64,000 nt of DNA from Juglans regia (Eukaryota; Streptophyta; Magnoliopsida; Fagales; Juglandaceae): NCBI RefSeq assembly GCF_001411555.2, contig NC_049907.1, positions 38,183,482 through 38,247,481 on the forward strand. Reading direction: 5' to 3'. Below the pieces are notes generated by a model. That model had not been told where the DNA came from, ran no database searches, and was given only the letters and a program-made list of their open reading frames with translations. The position numbers and the translations under genes are program-made. Below are positions 40,843 through 52,600 of this stretch, piece after piece. The number at the start of each line of letters is the position of its first letter. The stretch's first letter is position 1.

Positions 40843-41634
40843 AAAAATGCAAAAATAATTTGAAATATCATTAATTATTTCTCTAAAAATAAACTCAAAT
40901 TTAACACTTTTAAAAAAGAATTCAGAAGACCCCCAAATATTTTGGAATTGAAAACCCAAAATACTTGCCTGGGTTTAGTAGTTCCTATTGGAAAGTCCAA
41001 GTTTATTTTCAAAAAAATGCTCGGCGACTTTTAGAGCATTGACATTGGATTAGTTATTTCAAAAATTAAAATTTGGCTAATATGTCACTTTTTTACTTTT
41101 AGCTAATCACTCATAACTTGAACTCTAAATTGGATTAGTCATCACACTCTCTATAATAATAAATTATTATTTTTATTATTATTTATACTTCTTTTATTAT
41201 TTTTTATTTTTATTTTCATAATCTCCAATAACCTCCTACAATTAGATTTATTTTCATTTTCACAATCCAACAATCTATAAAATTAGCATATCTAATTGAC
41301 AAGTTTATTATCTCTTGTCCCATTAATTGATGGACACATTTTAAGCGATTTCATATGCTATTGAAAAAATTTATTTAGGATGTGAGACGTTAGTCGATAT
41401 GATCAGAGATGATAAAATTGAATATAAATAATAATATTCTTCTTCAGACAACAACCATTTCTCCTCTTCTTCCTTTGGTTACTAGCGGTTCAGCAATTCT
41501 TGGTGTTTGTTGCATGGTTTCCGTTTCCTCCATGCTCTGTAGTTCTGGACTATATGCACCCACAGTAAGATCCGGTCACCCAAATGCCCATTTCAAAGGC
41601 AGAAATACACGCTCTGCACCTTCGGTAAACCAAA

Positions 41635-41706
41635 CACGTGTGTGCCCAGGAAAATCTCCCAATTCCCACGTGTCATTTCTCTATGTACTCCTAGCTGCTA
41701 TAAATA
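41635..41706 (+). promoter_or_regulatory. KIN copy 3 promoter: two G-boxes and TATA
   Basis: CACGTG at 41635-41640 and 41667-41672, TATAAATA at 41699-41706; spacing as in copies 1 and 2. Confidence 0.75.
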
Positions 41707-41817
41707 CAATTCAAACAAACAGAGAATTGCAACGTTGAGATCAAGGATACAAAATTTGGTTATATAGTAATTCAGGCATTGTAGTATTTTGTTTTGGTTC
41801 TTAACTTCTTAGCAAAT

Positions 41818-42478
41818 ATGTCCAGTGAAAAGCAAAATCTCAAGGCAGGGGAATCCCACGGCCAGTGCCAGGTAGGAATATAATAAACGTGCATATATAT
41901 ATATATATATATATAGATGTAAATCTATCTAGCTACTTAGAACCCTTTTCAGCTCAGTACGTGTATATAAGTATGCCTGTCAATTGAGCATTTTATTGGG
42001 GATGCAGGAGAAGGCTGAAGAGTGGATGCAATCCACAAAGGATACAGCCAATGCAGCCATGGACAAGACTGCTGATGCAACTCAATCAGCTAAGAACGCT
42101 GCCCCAGAAAACAAGGAGCAAGCTGCCGGCTTCCTCCAGCAGGTTGTCTTTCATTCCTTTTTTTTTTTTACCCCCGTCTTCTGCCTCTAGGACCCTCCTC
42201 ACTTTTTGAAGTGTCTGGGTGTGTGTTTTGGGGTTCGTATCATGTCAATTTGCAATAAAAACCTATATGAAACACGGGATTCTAGCCGCACATCACAATG
42301 TTAGGACTATTTTCCAGCTTTTTTTAAAAAAAGTATTTTCCAGCTTGATTACGCCGGATCGAGCTTCACACACAGTGCAATATTTTTGTTGTTACAGACA
42401 GGAGAGCAGGTAAAAGGCATGGCTCAGGGCGCTGTGGACACTGTGAAGAGCACACTTGGAGTGGGTGACAAGAAATGA
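41818..42478 (+). CDS. KIN/COR6.6-like stress-induced protein, copy 3
   Basis: Exons 41818-41871, 42008-42142 and 42398-42478 encode 89 residues identical to copy 1. The 3' UTR resembles copy 2 and keeps the about 48-bp segment that copy 1 lost. Downstream of AATAAA the sequence continues without a LINE, so this is the only copy with its original 3' flank. Two private single-base changes were noticed, one in the leader just before the ATG (CTTCTTAGC) and one in intron 1 (CAGCTCAG). Intact and presumably expressed like its siblings. Confidence 0.88.
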
Positions 42479-42679
42479 AACAAAACCAGTACGGCATACT
42501 GCATTGGTCGACTCTCGTAATGCATGCACGCTGCATGCATTGTTGGATTTAGTTTTTCTCTAGGTTTTTGCTTTCACTTGGTGATCTGATCTCTCTTTTC
42601 AAAAGAACTCTTTAGTCGGTTGTATTAAAGCCTTTTGATTTTCATACTTTTGCCAACTTCTTCATTGTAGTAGCTAGCC

Positions 42680-42694
42680 AGATGCAATAAAGGC
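42680..42694. other. empty LINE insertion site
   Basis: AGATGCAATAAAGGC occurs once here and continues directly into TTAACAATAGTGCAAACG, the sequence found beyond the far end of the LINEs in units 1 and 2. LINEs do not excise precisely, so this is the pre-insertion state. Confidence 0.85.
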
Positions 42695-43422
42695 TTAACA
42701 ATAGTGCAAACGTAATAATAATACCTTTTTTTTTTTGGCAAAAAGCTGCTCGAATTATATGTTTAAGCTTCTTTGATATGTTAATGCATGGCCAATATAA
42801 TTAATTGTCATCCGGCCAAACCAATTCAAGTAGCACATCGACATGCCTGCGCACATTCTCTTAACTCTTATATATCATTGGCAAAAAGCTGTTCGAATTA
42901 CATGCTCGATCATGTTTCTTGGCTCTTTATACATCAACTATTTCTTTCTTTTCAACAAGTTCTTTCTTCAGCAATTTCTGTTCTGAGTGATCTCTAAATG
43001 GACCTCATTTCATAGAATATTAACTATCTATAGAATGTGTAAGTTCTGCCCACTCATTTTGAAAAAGTGAGATCCACTATTAAAAAATAATTTTTTCATG
43101 TATATGTCAGGTTTACTCACTTTTAAAAATATATATATATATATGAAACATACATATTCTAAAACTGTAAAAATAATTTGAAATATTATTTCTCTAAAAA
43201 TAAACTCAAATTTAACACTTTTGAACAAGAATTCCGAAGATCCCAAATACTTGAATCGAAAAGCCCAAATACTTGCCAGGGTTTAGTAGTTCCTATTGGA
43301 AAGCTCGAGATTATTTTCAAAAGAAATGTTCGGCGACCTTTATAGTATTGACATTGGATTAGCCACTTCAAAAATTAAAATTTGACTAATATGTCACTTT
43401 TTTACTTTTAACTAATCACTTA

Positions 43423-45440
43423 GAGCATTGGCTAAAGTTTGGCTAGAATGTTAACTTTGCACTATACCATCAACTTTTAGTTAGGTGAGTCCACATTAGA
43501 TTAGCAATCTTAAAGTGAAAATAATAATATAATATTATATATTTTAATAATTTTTGACAATTTTTTTTTTATATTTTACAAATACACTTTATAAATAAGT
43601 AGAATAAAAAAAATATGTCATTAGTATTGAATAAACATTAACAAACAAATATTTATTTGTTAATAAATATTAGTATCCTCAACACAATCCATAGTCCAAC
43701 ATATATAAAATGAATTAGCTGTATTGAGCAACACAATCCATAAATAAATACCAATACATTCCTTTTAGGCACCAACACAATCTACAGTCCAACAAAATAA
43801 TGAAGACACAATTTAGTTTAATAAAAGATATTCTCAACAAAATAATATATACATACAGTTTGTGCCTCTGCAGTTTTCATTGGTTTGGGTCAATATGGGT
43901 TCTGCTCCTAGTTTGTGCCTCTGCAGTTTGTAACTCAACAAATAGTTTGCATGACATTGCTTGTGGTCCTTAAACTACTTGTTCTCTTACAATATTAGAA
44001 GTTTAAGGTCCTGTAGTTTGTAAGCCAACAAATAATTTGTTCTCTTACTATTTGTTCTATAAGTCTAACATAAATCTAGGAGGTTGATAGATTTCAACAA
44101 ATACAATGCCATTGCATAGTATGGGGATGGAAACATGATAATATGTTAGCATGCAAGGAATTACAAAGTTATAGATTTGGTCATTGTCTGCCTCTCTCTG
44201 TCAATGAAGTATCATCCAAAATTGTCCCAAATATAGTGTGAAGATAATAATTACCACAATTCTAATATTCCAAGTAAACATTTTTAACACAATTACTAGA
44301 TACAATCTCAATTATAGCACATAAATGAACAAGATGTGAACCAAATAGATCTATAATCTATATCATACAGACCAGTATTCTTGGAAAAACTTCAATGAGA
44401 TTTTACAATGCTTACTAAGTTCAGTTTTGAAAACCAATGTCAACCTCTTGCCTAATTTCCTAAACCTTGCATATAAAGAACATATAAATGTGCCTAGTTT
44501 CGCAAAATGCCATTGTAATTCCTTACAATGAACCAAATGCATAGCATGGAGATAATCGCAAATCAAGAAATAAATGCATAGCAAAAAACAGAGTTCCAAT
44601 AGAGTTCCAAGCAAGAAACAAATGCATAGGAAACAAATCCATAGCAAAATGCATAGAATGGGGATAATCGCAAATCAATTTGTCAAGAAACTAAGAAAAT
44701 CTAAACGCAAAAAACTAAGATAATTTAAGCAAATCACATAGAAAAAATGGGAATGCTTTCTGATAACACACTACACATGACCACAGAGAAATACCCAAAT
44801 CACAAACCAAAAAACTGAAATCACAAATCAGTTACATGGAAATACCCAAATCGCGATCTTCAAGTTCAGTTTGTGAAGGAAATGTGCAACATTTTGGACG
44901 ACGATTCACCGGCAAGGCAACCTTGTGATGGAGTGGTCCTTGCAAATCCTAACACCGAAAAATCACTTGATGAAATGAGAGAAAATAGAAAGAGGAGAGG
45001 GAGAGGAAATCTAAGCAGAGAAGAGGGAGAGATGAGTGAGGAAGAGAAATTACCTTTTGGGCTGGAAGATGACGGCTACGTGGACTCATGACGGAGAGAA
45101 GGCGTCTTGCGGTTGAAAAAGACGCAAGAACAGTGGATGATTGCGGTTGAAGAAGACGAAGGACTCAAGACAGGGTGTTCGCACGTTTCAGGATGAAGAA
45201 ACGAAAAATAAGAGAAATTGGATGAAGAAAGAGAAATGAACGAGGGAAAGTAGATGAAATAATAAAATATTGATTTCAATAATGAACAATAACTCGCTAT
45301 GTTTGGAAAGGAGTCTGATTTTACTGTAGCTGAAGTCTTAAACTTTGGACTTTTAGCTAGTCCAATGTAGATGTTTTTTCTTTATATATAGTCAAATTAT
45401 GAACTTGCAGTGGCATTTGGCTAGGCTATTGCCAATGCTC
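43423..45440. mobile_element. 2.0-kb PIF/Harbinger-like element in unit 3
   Basis: Ends GAGCATTGGCTAAAGTTTGG and, inverted, GAGCATTGGCAATAGCC, with TTA duplicated at 43420-43422 and 45441-45443. Units 1 and 2 have an uninterrupted site (AATC[A/G]CTCATAACTT). Near the right end, 44870-45280 is purine-rich with a short open frame and leader-like sequence on the minus strand, but no transposase or Myb-like domain was recognised. Probably non-autonomous. Confidence 0.7.
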
Positions 45441-45651
45441 TTATAACTTAACTCTACATTAGATTAGTTATCACACTTTCTATAATAATAAGTTTTTATT
45501 ATTTTATTATTATTTATATTTCTTTAATTATTTTTTATTTTTTAAATACTTTTTTATTTTTATTTTCATAATCTCCAAGAACCTCCAACAATCATTTTCA
45601 TTTTCACAATCCAACAATCTATAAAAATTAGCATCTCTAGTTGACAGTTTT

Positions 45652-45866
45652 TGTAGATGAATAACAAAAAAAAAAAAAATTTCACTATATTCCAGCACAT
45701 TCACAATATTTCAGTTCACTATATCCAGGAATTTCTCTAGTTCACAATATTCTAATATTCCTGCATGTTCACAATATTCCAGTATATGCAGTCCCATATT
45801 CAGTCACCTCATGATCACAAAATATAACAACAACGTGTAGATGAATAACCAAAAAAAAAAAAAAAA
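45652..45866. repeat. direct repeat of GTAGATGAATAAC plus A-run
   Basis: TGTAGATGAATAAC followed by a run of A occurs at about 45651-45680 and again at about 45835-45866. Between them lie repeated TTCACAATATTCCAG-like words. It lies between the end of the tandem array and the truncated end of the MGDG synthase pseudogene. Confidence 0.6.
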
Positions 45867-47228
45867 ATTCACCAACATATAACAGCCCAACATGAATTAC
45901 AAATTCCAACATGAAGATGCTGCTGATGGGCAATAGCATCTGGTTACAAGCTTGTGAAACCTGAAGATAAAAGAATAAAAGACCTAAACTATTCAACCAG
46001 AGTATCATTGAAAGAGATTGTGTTGAATATGTGAAATCACCACTTATTCCAAAAGTTTAACGTGATGGAAAGATGTAGATTTTATTATTTATTTTATATC
46101 TTAAAAGAATAGACCATGCAGGATGGCAAGTGCTTAGATCTGTGACTGCCGTCATGAAGACAATCTTCTTCAAAAGACCCTTTGACTTCAAGATTCGAAG
46201 AGGAACATGCTGCATCAGTGGATGCACACTGGTAATAATATCCAGTTGGTATTTTATCAGTCCTTTAGCAACCTCTCTAGACTCCAGGGAAAAAAGACAA
46301 CAACAATAATCAAAGAAGATCAACAAATCTTATAGGAAAAATAATTCTTAAACCGAAAAACCAACAGAAAAATGTAATTTCCAATGACATGAATTAATTA
46401 TACAGGACAAAAGAAAGCAGTGACTCAGGTATCGAACATGTTTGTTTGGTTGGCATGCCAATTGGATCAAACACTTTTTCTCCATGCTGGGTATTTGATG
46501 AAAGGGGAACAACTTAATTCGTAGTATGGATTTCAAGAAGTAAGTTTTATAAGGCTTTCATCTTTCAACATTCAGTGGTTCTCCTACAATCATAAATCAA
46601 GTAACAATATGAATTCTATTGGCATGTTCCTTCAAGTAATACTTTTTTGAATATAAATCAAGTAATGCTGTTGTGAAAAAAGTTAAAGAAATTTTAAAAT
46701 TTTTATATCATTGTATCTGCAAGTGTTATAACATCACATAATTAATTAGCCAGAAAAATGAAAAACACGTAATATTCGACTCGGAGAATAATAGTCTCAT
46801 CGAGCTATAAATGCTGAAGTCGCAGCAAAGTTAAGACTGATGCACCACGCGTGCTTGCTTAGTATGTCATTTTCCACAAGGTCCCGTGTTTCACCAGGAA
46901 ATTAATTATAGCTTCTGGGAAGTTGATTAAATGGCCAAGGAGATGATCCATCCATAAATAGGTAACAAACACCTGCTATACGCACTCATAACATGCAGAA
47001 AATAATCAACAAACATGAATCAAGCGCCAACTGACTTCATTTACCAATTCCTCCTATTCGTTTCAGAGAAATGGTGGGGAACATAAAGAAAATTTTAGGC
47101 ATCTCCGGCTTCTTAAAGTTGAAATTCCATCCTAATTAAACCAAATACATATGTTATTCGGTGAACTAAATGTTCTAATCCTACCATGTTTCGTCTTCAT
47201 AATAATGCAAACTTCGAGAATTGAGTAC

Positions 47229-47513
47229 TGAGAAGAAAATAATAAAGGTAGAGCATGTGTTTGTGAAAAGTCCTCGATGACATTTTCGTATTCTCTGTGT
47301 TTCCATATATTTCTGTACTCCTTTACAATGACTCAAAAGTCTTATTTATACAGTATATCGCATGAAAACAGAAATTACATCTACATAGAATTTCATTTGC
47401 AATTTACAAACAACCTTGAGACCACTTGCATCCATTCTGTTAGTGTAGTGTATGCCCAGATTCTTCTAGACTATTCTCCTGCTGAGCTAGCTAGTAGCAC
47501 AGCTACCTTAACA
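47229..47513 (-). repeat. copia 3' LTR
   Basis: 285 bp sharing AGTGTTTGTGAAAAGTCCTC-like, TCTGTGTTTCCATATATTTC and CCAGATTCTTCTAGACTATT words with the 5' LTR. Base changes between the LTRs show the insertion is not recent. Confidence 0.82.
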
Positions 47514-50500
47514 GTCCCCCGCAATTCAAGCACCACTGGGTAAATTGTGAGGCTTGATCGTAATTGAATAAAGTGAGCAGAGGATAAAGGCTTGGTGAAA
47601 ATATCGGCAAGTTGGTCTTTACTAGACACAAAGGAAACTTGTAAAGATTTAGCTGCCACACGATCTCTAACAAAATGGTAATTAAGTTCAACATGGTTAG
47701 TGCGAGCATGCGTAATAGGATTGAGAGTTAAGTAAGCAGCACCCAAATTGTCACACCATAAAGTAGGTGGATCCTTAAGAAATATACCAAGTTTTTTCAA
47801 AAGAGATTACAGCCAAATAAGTTCTCTCAATTGTGGGTTGTTTCTTAGAGCCCCCGGAAAGAAGATGAGAACCAAAATGAATACAAAAATGGCCAGTGGA
47901 CCTACGATCATCAGGGTAACTAGTCCAATCAGCATCAGAGAAAATAGAGAATGTTAGTGAAGAAAATGCACTGAAATGGAGATCAAAATGTTGAGTAAGA
48001 TTGAGATAACGAAGAATACGTTTTACAACTTGCCAATGGGGAAGCCGTGGATAATGCATGAAATGACATATTTTGTTGACAGCAAATGAGATATCTGGCC
48101 TAGTAAAGGCCATATATTGAAGGCTGCCCACTGCACTACGACAAAGCTAAGGATCCTCAAAAGAGGAACTTTTAAGTGCAGTGAGTTTAATGGTGGAAGA
48201 TATAGGTGTCGTGACAAGCTTGGATATGTGATCTCAATACCCAAAAAATAGTGTAAAGCATCAAGATCTTTAACAGGGAAATAAGACCCAAGTGCAGCAA
48301 TGAAGTCAGAAATAAGCAAGTTATTTGAACTAGTAACAATAATATCATTGACATAGACTAAAACATAGAAACAATCAGACTTAGTATGCAAGATAAACAG
48401 TGACGAATCATATTTCAAACCATGAAAGCCAAGAGAAATGTGAATTTAGAAAACCATGCCCGAGGGGCTTGTTTCAAACCGTAGATAGATTTCTTCAACT
48501 TACATATGTGGGAAGGAAGATCAGGATTCACGAACCCGGGTGGTTGTTGCATGTAAACATCTTCTTCAAGGTCTCCGTGTAAAAATACATTCTGGATATT
48601 GATGCAACAACCATTTGGAAGCAACTGCAAGGGAAATGATAAGACGAATAGTGACAGGCTTGACTACAGGACTGAATGTGTTTTGGTGTAGTCAACCCAG
48701 GTTGTTGATGGAAACTCTTGGCCACAAGGCGTGCATTGTGACAGTTAAGAGTGCCATCAGACCTACGCTTGGTTTTTAAGACCAATTTGGAACCAAGAAT
48801 GTTAAAATAAGAAGAGGAAGGTACCAAACAGGTTTGGTTTCGAAGCAGAGCTTGGAATTTGGCAACCATGGCTGCTCGCCACTCCAGATACTTAGAGGCC
48901 TCTGTATAAGAGAAATGTTCCTCTTGAATAGAAAGAGAGGAAGATGAGGTGAGGGAAATTGAGGGCCTGGGAGTTGGCCTGGAAACAATGCCATTGGATC
49001 ATATTAGAGGGTTGTGGATGTTTGATTTAGATCCTGTGACCATAGAATGTGAAGGGGTCGGATTAGAGGGCAGTGGATGACTGTGAGTGGATGGTAAATC
49101 AGATGAAGCAGGTAACGAGATTGTTGAGGGAGGAGAAGAAAAACGATTTGTGAGAGACTCGGGTTGAGAGGATGAGGACGATGCAAAAGGAGAGTTAACA
49201 CGCAGAAGGGACTTGGGAATGATAGGGTTAGAAATCGATGAAGGTGTGGAAGGTGAGACCGAAGTGGGTTCGGTTGGTGGGCTTAAGTGATTAGGAAGGA
49301 GTGGGCCTGATTGAGAGGAAGGAGTTGGGCTTATCATAGGAAAATATGAAAGGGCTGATTCAGAAGGGGAAAGTCAGGGTAGCAAAGATGAAGTAGGTTT
49401 AAAGGGGAATTCAGCTTCAGTAAAAGCAACATCTCGAGAGACATAAGTACTGCTTGTGGGTAAGTGCAGACAAGAGTAGCCTTTATGATCTGGGCTATAG
49501 CCCATAAATACACAAAGTTGAGACCGAAAATCAATTTTATGGCGATTGAAGGGCCTTAAATTGGGCCAACAAGTAGTACCAAAAACATTTGAAATAACAA
49601 CCCAGTATTTATGAGGAACGAAGGCATGAGCAACCCAGTAGCCTTAGTTCGGATTTTGTTGAAATAACATTTGAAATGGAGATGAATTATGAAGGATCGG
49701 TGTGGGCATGCAATTGATTAGGAAAACTTCAGTTTGAAAAGCAACTTAGTATTTATGAGGAACGAAGGCATAAGCTAAAGGGACAATCTGGTTTCAACAA
49801 TGTGACGATGGCGTCTTTCGACGCTACCATTTTGGGCATGAGAATATGGACAAGTGACCCGATGAGTAGGGCCAAAATATTTAAGTAAATGATTAAGTGG
49901 ACAGAATTCTCCACTCCAATCCGTTTGCACAGAAACAACATTAGCAGAAAAAGTGTTACTAACATAGTGCAAAAAAGCCAAGAAAATATAAGATATTTGA
50001 TTTTGATTGTAAAGAAAAACACCCAGACATATTTGGAAAAATCAACTATTGAAAAATAAAACCTACATCCTAGTGAGGACAGCATAGATGCTGGTCCCCA
50101 TACATCAAGAAAGAGAAGCTAAAATGGCTTCTCAAATCGAGATGGAGAAGAGGGATGTGGTAGAGCATGAGACTTAGCTTGAGCACAAGCATGACAAGGA
50201 GACAGTCTCATTTTATTTAGAACAGGAAGATTAAACTGGCTAAGTGTAAGAGAAGTAATTCTAGGTGAAGGATACCCAAGTCAAGCGTGCCACAGTTGAG
50301 AATAGTCATTTCTCCAATAAAGGCTTGTGGCGACACAGTAGTGACAGGTGTGGGAGCTTCCAAAGGGGTTGGTGTCACCGATAGGACATAAAGACCATAT
50401 TTAACGTGACCCCGAAAAAGTTCCACCCGAGTGCGTGAGTCCTTCACAAGAAAAAACGAAGAGTGAAATTCAAAATAGATTGTGTTATCCAAACAAAAAT

Positions 50501-51689
50501 TAAATTCTTAGTGATTGAAGGAATATGAAGAATTTTATGGAGAAGATAATTGCAAGAGGGAGTGGTGAATCGACTAGAACCAATATTTTGTATTGGTAGA
50601 GTGGAGCCATCTTCAATGCTAACTTGATCAGTGTCTTGATATGGTGTAGAGTCAGTGTAAGATTTGAGAAATTTGAAGTAAAATGGTTGGTAGCCACTGT
50701 ATTGGGAAACCATGAATTTGAGTGAGAACTCTCCGAGGGTAGAGTAGTGAAGTTGGCTGTAAAGGAGGTAGGGGGAGGGGCTTGATATGTTTGATTGAAG
50801 CGATGATAGCATGAGAGGCAGTATGTCTAGGTTTGTGACAAACTTGGCATAGAGGCCGTGTATCTAGTCGAGGAGAAAAAAAAAATTGGAGGCTGTCCCC
50901 CGTGCCCACGATCACGTCTTCCACCCTGTGAGAAGGAGTTATGGCCCCAGTTGGAAGAGCCTGGATGCAATGGTGCTCTTAGACTTGTTGCATGCGCTGC
51001 AAGATGAGTACCTGAAAGCAACGACTGGGTTTAGTGAGTCAAACTCGATTCATGGTTAAGAAGATAACTATAAATTTGATGAGAGGAAAGGAGATCTGAG
51101 CGTGTGGTAATAGCAGTGACCACAGACTTATAGTCTGAGCCAAATCTCGCCAACAAATAGATGGAGAATTGAGAAGAAGATAGAGGATGTCCAGCAACTC
51201 CAAGAGATGTAGCGAGAGAAGTTGCTTTATGATGGCATTCAGAAATAGATTTTTAGAACCTTTCTTAAGGCTGGCAAGCTGAAATTGAGTTTGTGTCACA
51301 TGTGCTAAGGACTGGGCAGCATAGAGACTTTGTAATGTAGTCCATACTTAGCGTGAGATAGTGCAGTCAAGCACATGAGAAAGAACTGTATTGGTCAAGG
51401 AAGAATTAAGAGCAAAGATGATAAGTTGATCTTGTAAGAGTCAACATGTATATTCAAGATTGGGTTGATCATCCAGAGTGGGAGATGGCATGAGAATAGA
51501 CCCATCGACATAGCCATAAAGCTGATGGCCTTTAAGGAAGGGTATGATCTGAGCTTGCCATAATAGGTAATTATTAATGGTGAGCTTAAGAGTAACAAAC
51601 TGAGATGTGGAAGTAACAATGGAGTAGTTGAGGGGTGGTGGTGGTGGAGCAAACGGTGTTGTTTCTGGAAGTTTGTCAATGGGGTCCAT
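47471..51689 (-). pseudogene. copia gag-pol, multiply broken
   Basis: Gag starts at 51689 (MDPIDKLPETTPF; NNYLLWQAQIIPFLKGHQLY). A decayed knuckle CQVCHKPRHTASH lies at about 50850. Integrase pieces SIVDFSKYVWVFF and TDWSGEF, then YSHAQNGSVERRHRHIVE, lie at 50085-49775. Reverse transcriptase spans about 48869-48150: [29 protein letters not shown] and the catalytic loop as LVYVNDIIV, where the first Asp of YVDD is Asn. RNase H includes YMAFTRPDISFAVN, DADWTSYPDDRRSTG and QLADIFTKPL. Frameshifts and stops separate these segments. The element cannot move by itself. Confidence 0.85.
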
Positions 51690-51772
51690 TTGTTTTATTT
51701 GAGAAGAAAAAGAAGTATTTTTATTTGAGAAGAAGAAGAAGCATGAGCTTTATGGTAGCTCTGATACCATAT

Positions 51773-52175
51773 TGAGAAGAAAATAATAAAGGCAAAGCAA
51801 GTGTTTGTGAAAAGTCCTCAATGGCATTCTCGTATCCTCTGTGTTTCCATATATTTCTATACTCCTTTATAATGAAAGCATAAAGCTCACCATAAATTAA
51901 ATTTATGCTTTCATGCAAAAATGCCAAGCTCACCATAGAATTATTAATGGTGAGCTTGCCATAAATTATTGGGACCTCCTTTATAACAAAATGCTTTCAT
52001 GCGATATGCGTATTCTTGATATATCGCATGAAAGCATAAATTAAATTTACATAGAATTTCATTTGCCATTTACAAATAACCTTGGGACCACTTGCACCCA
52101 TTCTGTTAGTGTAGTGTACTTCCAGATTCTTCTAGACTATTCTCCTGCCGAGCTGGTAGCACAGTTGCCTTAACA
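51773..52175 (-). repeat. copia 5' LTR with about 120 bp of extra sequence
   Basis: 403 bp against 285 bp for the 3' LTR. The excess (about 51880-52010) contains inverted and repeated pieces: GAAAGCATAAATT, AATTTATGCTTTC, AAGCTCACCAT and ATGGTGAGCTTG. The outer parts align with the 3' LTR with scattered differences. Confidence 0.8.
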
Positions 52176-52600
52176 TCGAGAGTCGAATTTTGAGAGTTTC
52201 TATTCTCTTCCCACATTTTTCTAAGCAACGAAACATAAAATATTGATTGAAACCACGTCATACAAACTATAATCCAAACTAACATGGTATTCATCCCCAA
52301 ATTCTATATGAAACGCAATCTTTATATAGCCTCGGCCGAAGCGTGGTGACCCCACCAGTATCACTTATCAAAATCAAAACCTTTTTGGGGGCCTTAACCT
52401 CTACAACGTCTAATGCCAAGCCATCATCCGCCAATACACCACACCCATCTTCACCAAGTCCATTGTTGTTCCCCAAGCGAACCCGAACCCAGGCGAACGC
52501 AATTGGAAGTCCTTGCAACATAATTTTATAAATATGTTGAAGTCATTCAAATACTCCTAATACCAGATGCGCTTCTAGTTCTACCGCCTAAACTCAGTGA

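Larger units (their letters stand above)
30332..41299 (+). repeat. tandem unit 2 (KIN gene + LINE + 2.9-kb insert)
   Basis: Begins CAAGTTTATTATCTC like units 1 and 3. It holds KIN copy 2, the sister copy of the LINE without hAT insertions, and a tail interrupted by an unrelated 2.9-kb element at 37965-40842. Confidence 0.85.
41300..45645 (+). repeat. tandem unit 3 (KIN gene, no LINE)
   Basis: Starts with AAGTTTATTATCTC. Homology to the other units stops at about TTGACA, 45641-45646, exactly where the next unit would begin. It has KIN copy 3, an empty LINE site (42680-42694) and a tail interrupted by a PIF/Harbinger-like element. Without that element the unit is only about 2.3 kb, which is probably the ancestral size. 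Confidence 0.85.
47229..52175 (-). mobile_element. Ty1/copia LTR retrotransposon in the MGD pseudogene intron
   Basis: Minus-strand element with LTRs at 51773-52175 (5') and 47229-47513 (3'). Each begins TGTTAAGG and ends TTCTTCTCA on the coding strand. Next to the 5' LTR is TGGTATCAGAGC (complement of 51758-51769), the primer site for initiator tRNA-Met usual in copia. The purine tract GCGGGGGAC adjoins the 3' LTR. Order gag, integrase, reverse transcriptase, RNase H is that of copia. The flanking 5-mers do not match cleanly; CTCGA occurs near both sides but not at both borders. Confidence 0.9.
45915..52600 (-). pseudogene. MGD: MGDG synthase pseudogene, 3'-truncated
   Basis: MGDG synthase transfers galactose to diacylglycerol in the plastid envelope. 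Minus-strand exon relics are recognisable. Exon 1 (about 52600-52284) has LGEDGCGVLADDGLALDVV, KKVLILISDTGG and, out of frame, ASAEAI. Exon 2 (46972-46801) has [26 protein letters not shown] and VVHQS. Exon 3 (46276-46115) has [14 protein letters not shown] and [13 protein letters not shown], then [21 protein letters not shown]. Exon 4 starts FHKLVTRCYCPSA (45960) and is cut near 45915. The C-terminal half with the UDP-galactose site is missing. Defects include frame changes and a lost G in exon 1, small indels and an in-frame stop in exon 2, and the exon 2 donor reading AT instead of GT. A copia element lies in intron 1. The preserved introns show it arose by DNA duplication, not from mRNA. 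Confidence 0.88.

Noticed and set aside
47229..47233. A clean 5-bp target duplication for the copia element
   Set aside because: AGTAC before one LTR and TCGAG after the other do not match; CTCGA occurs near both sides but not at both borders, so I did not claim it.
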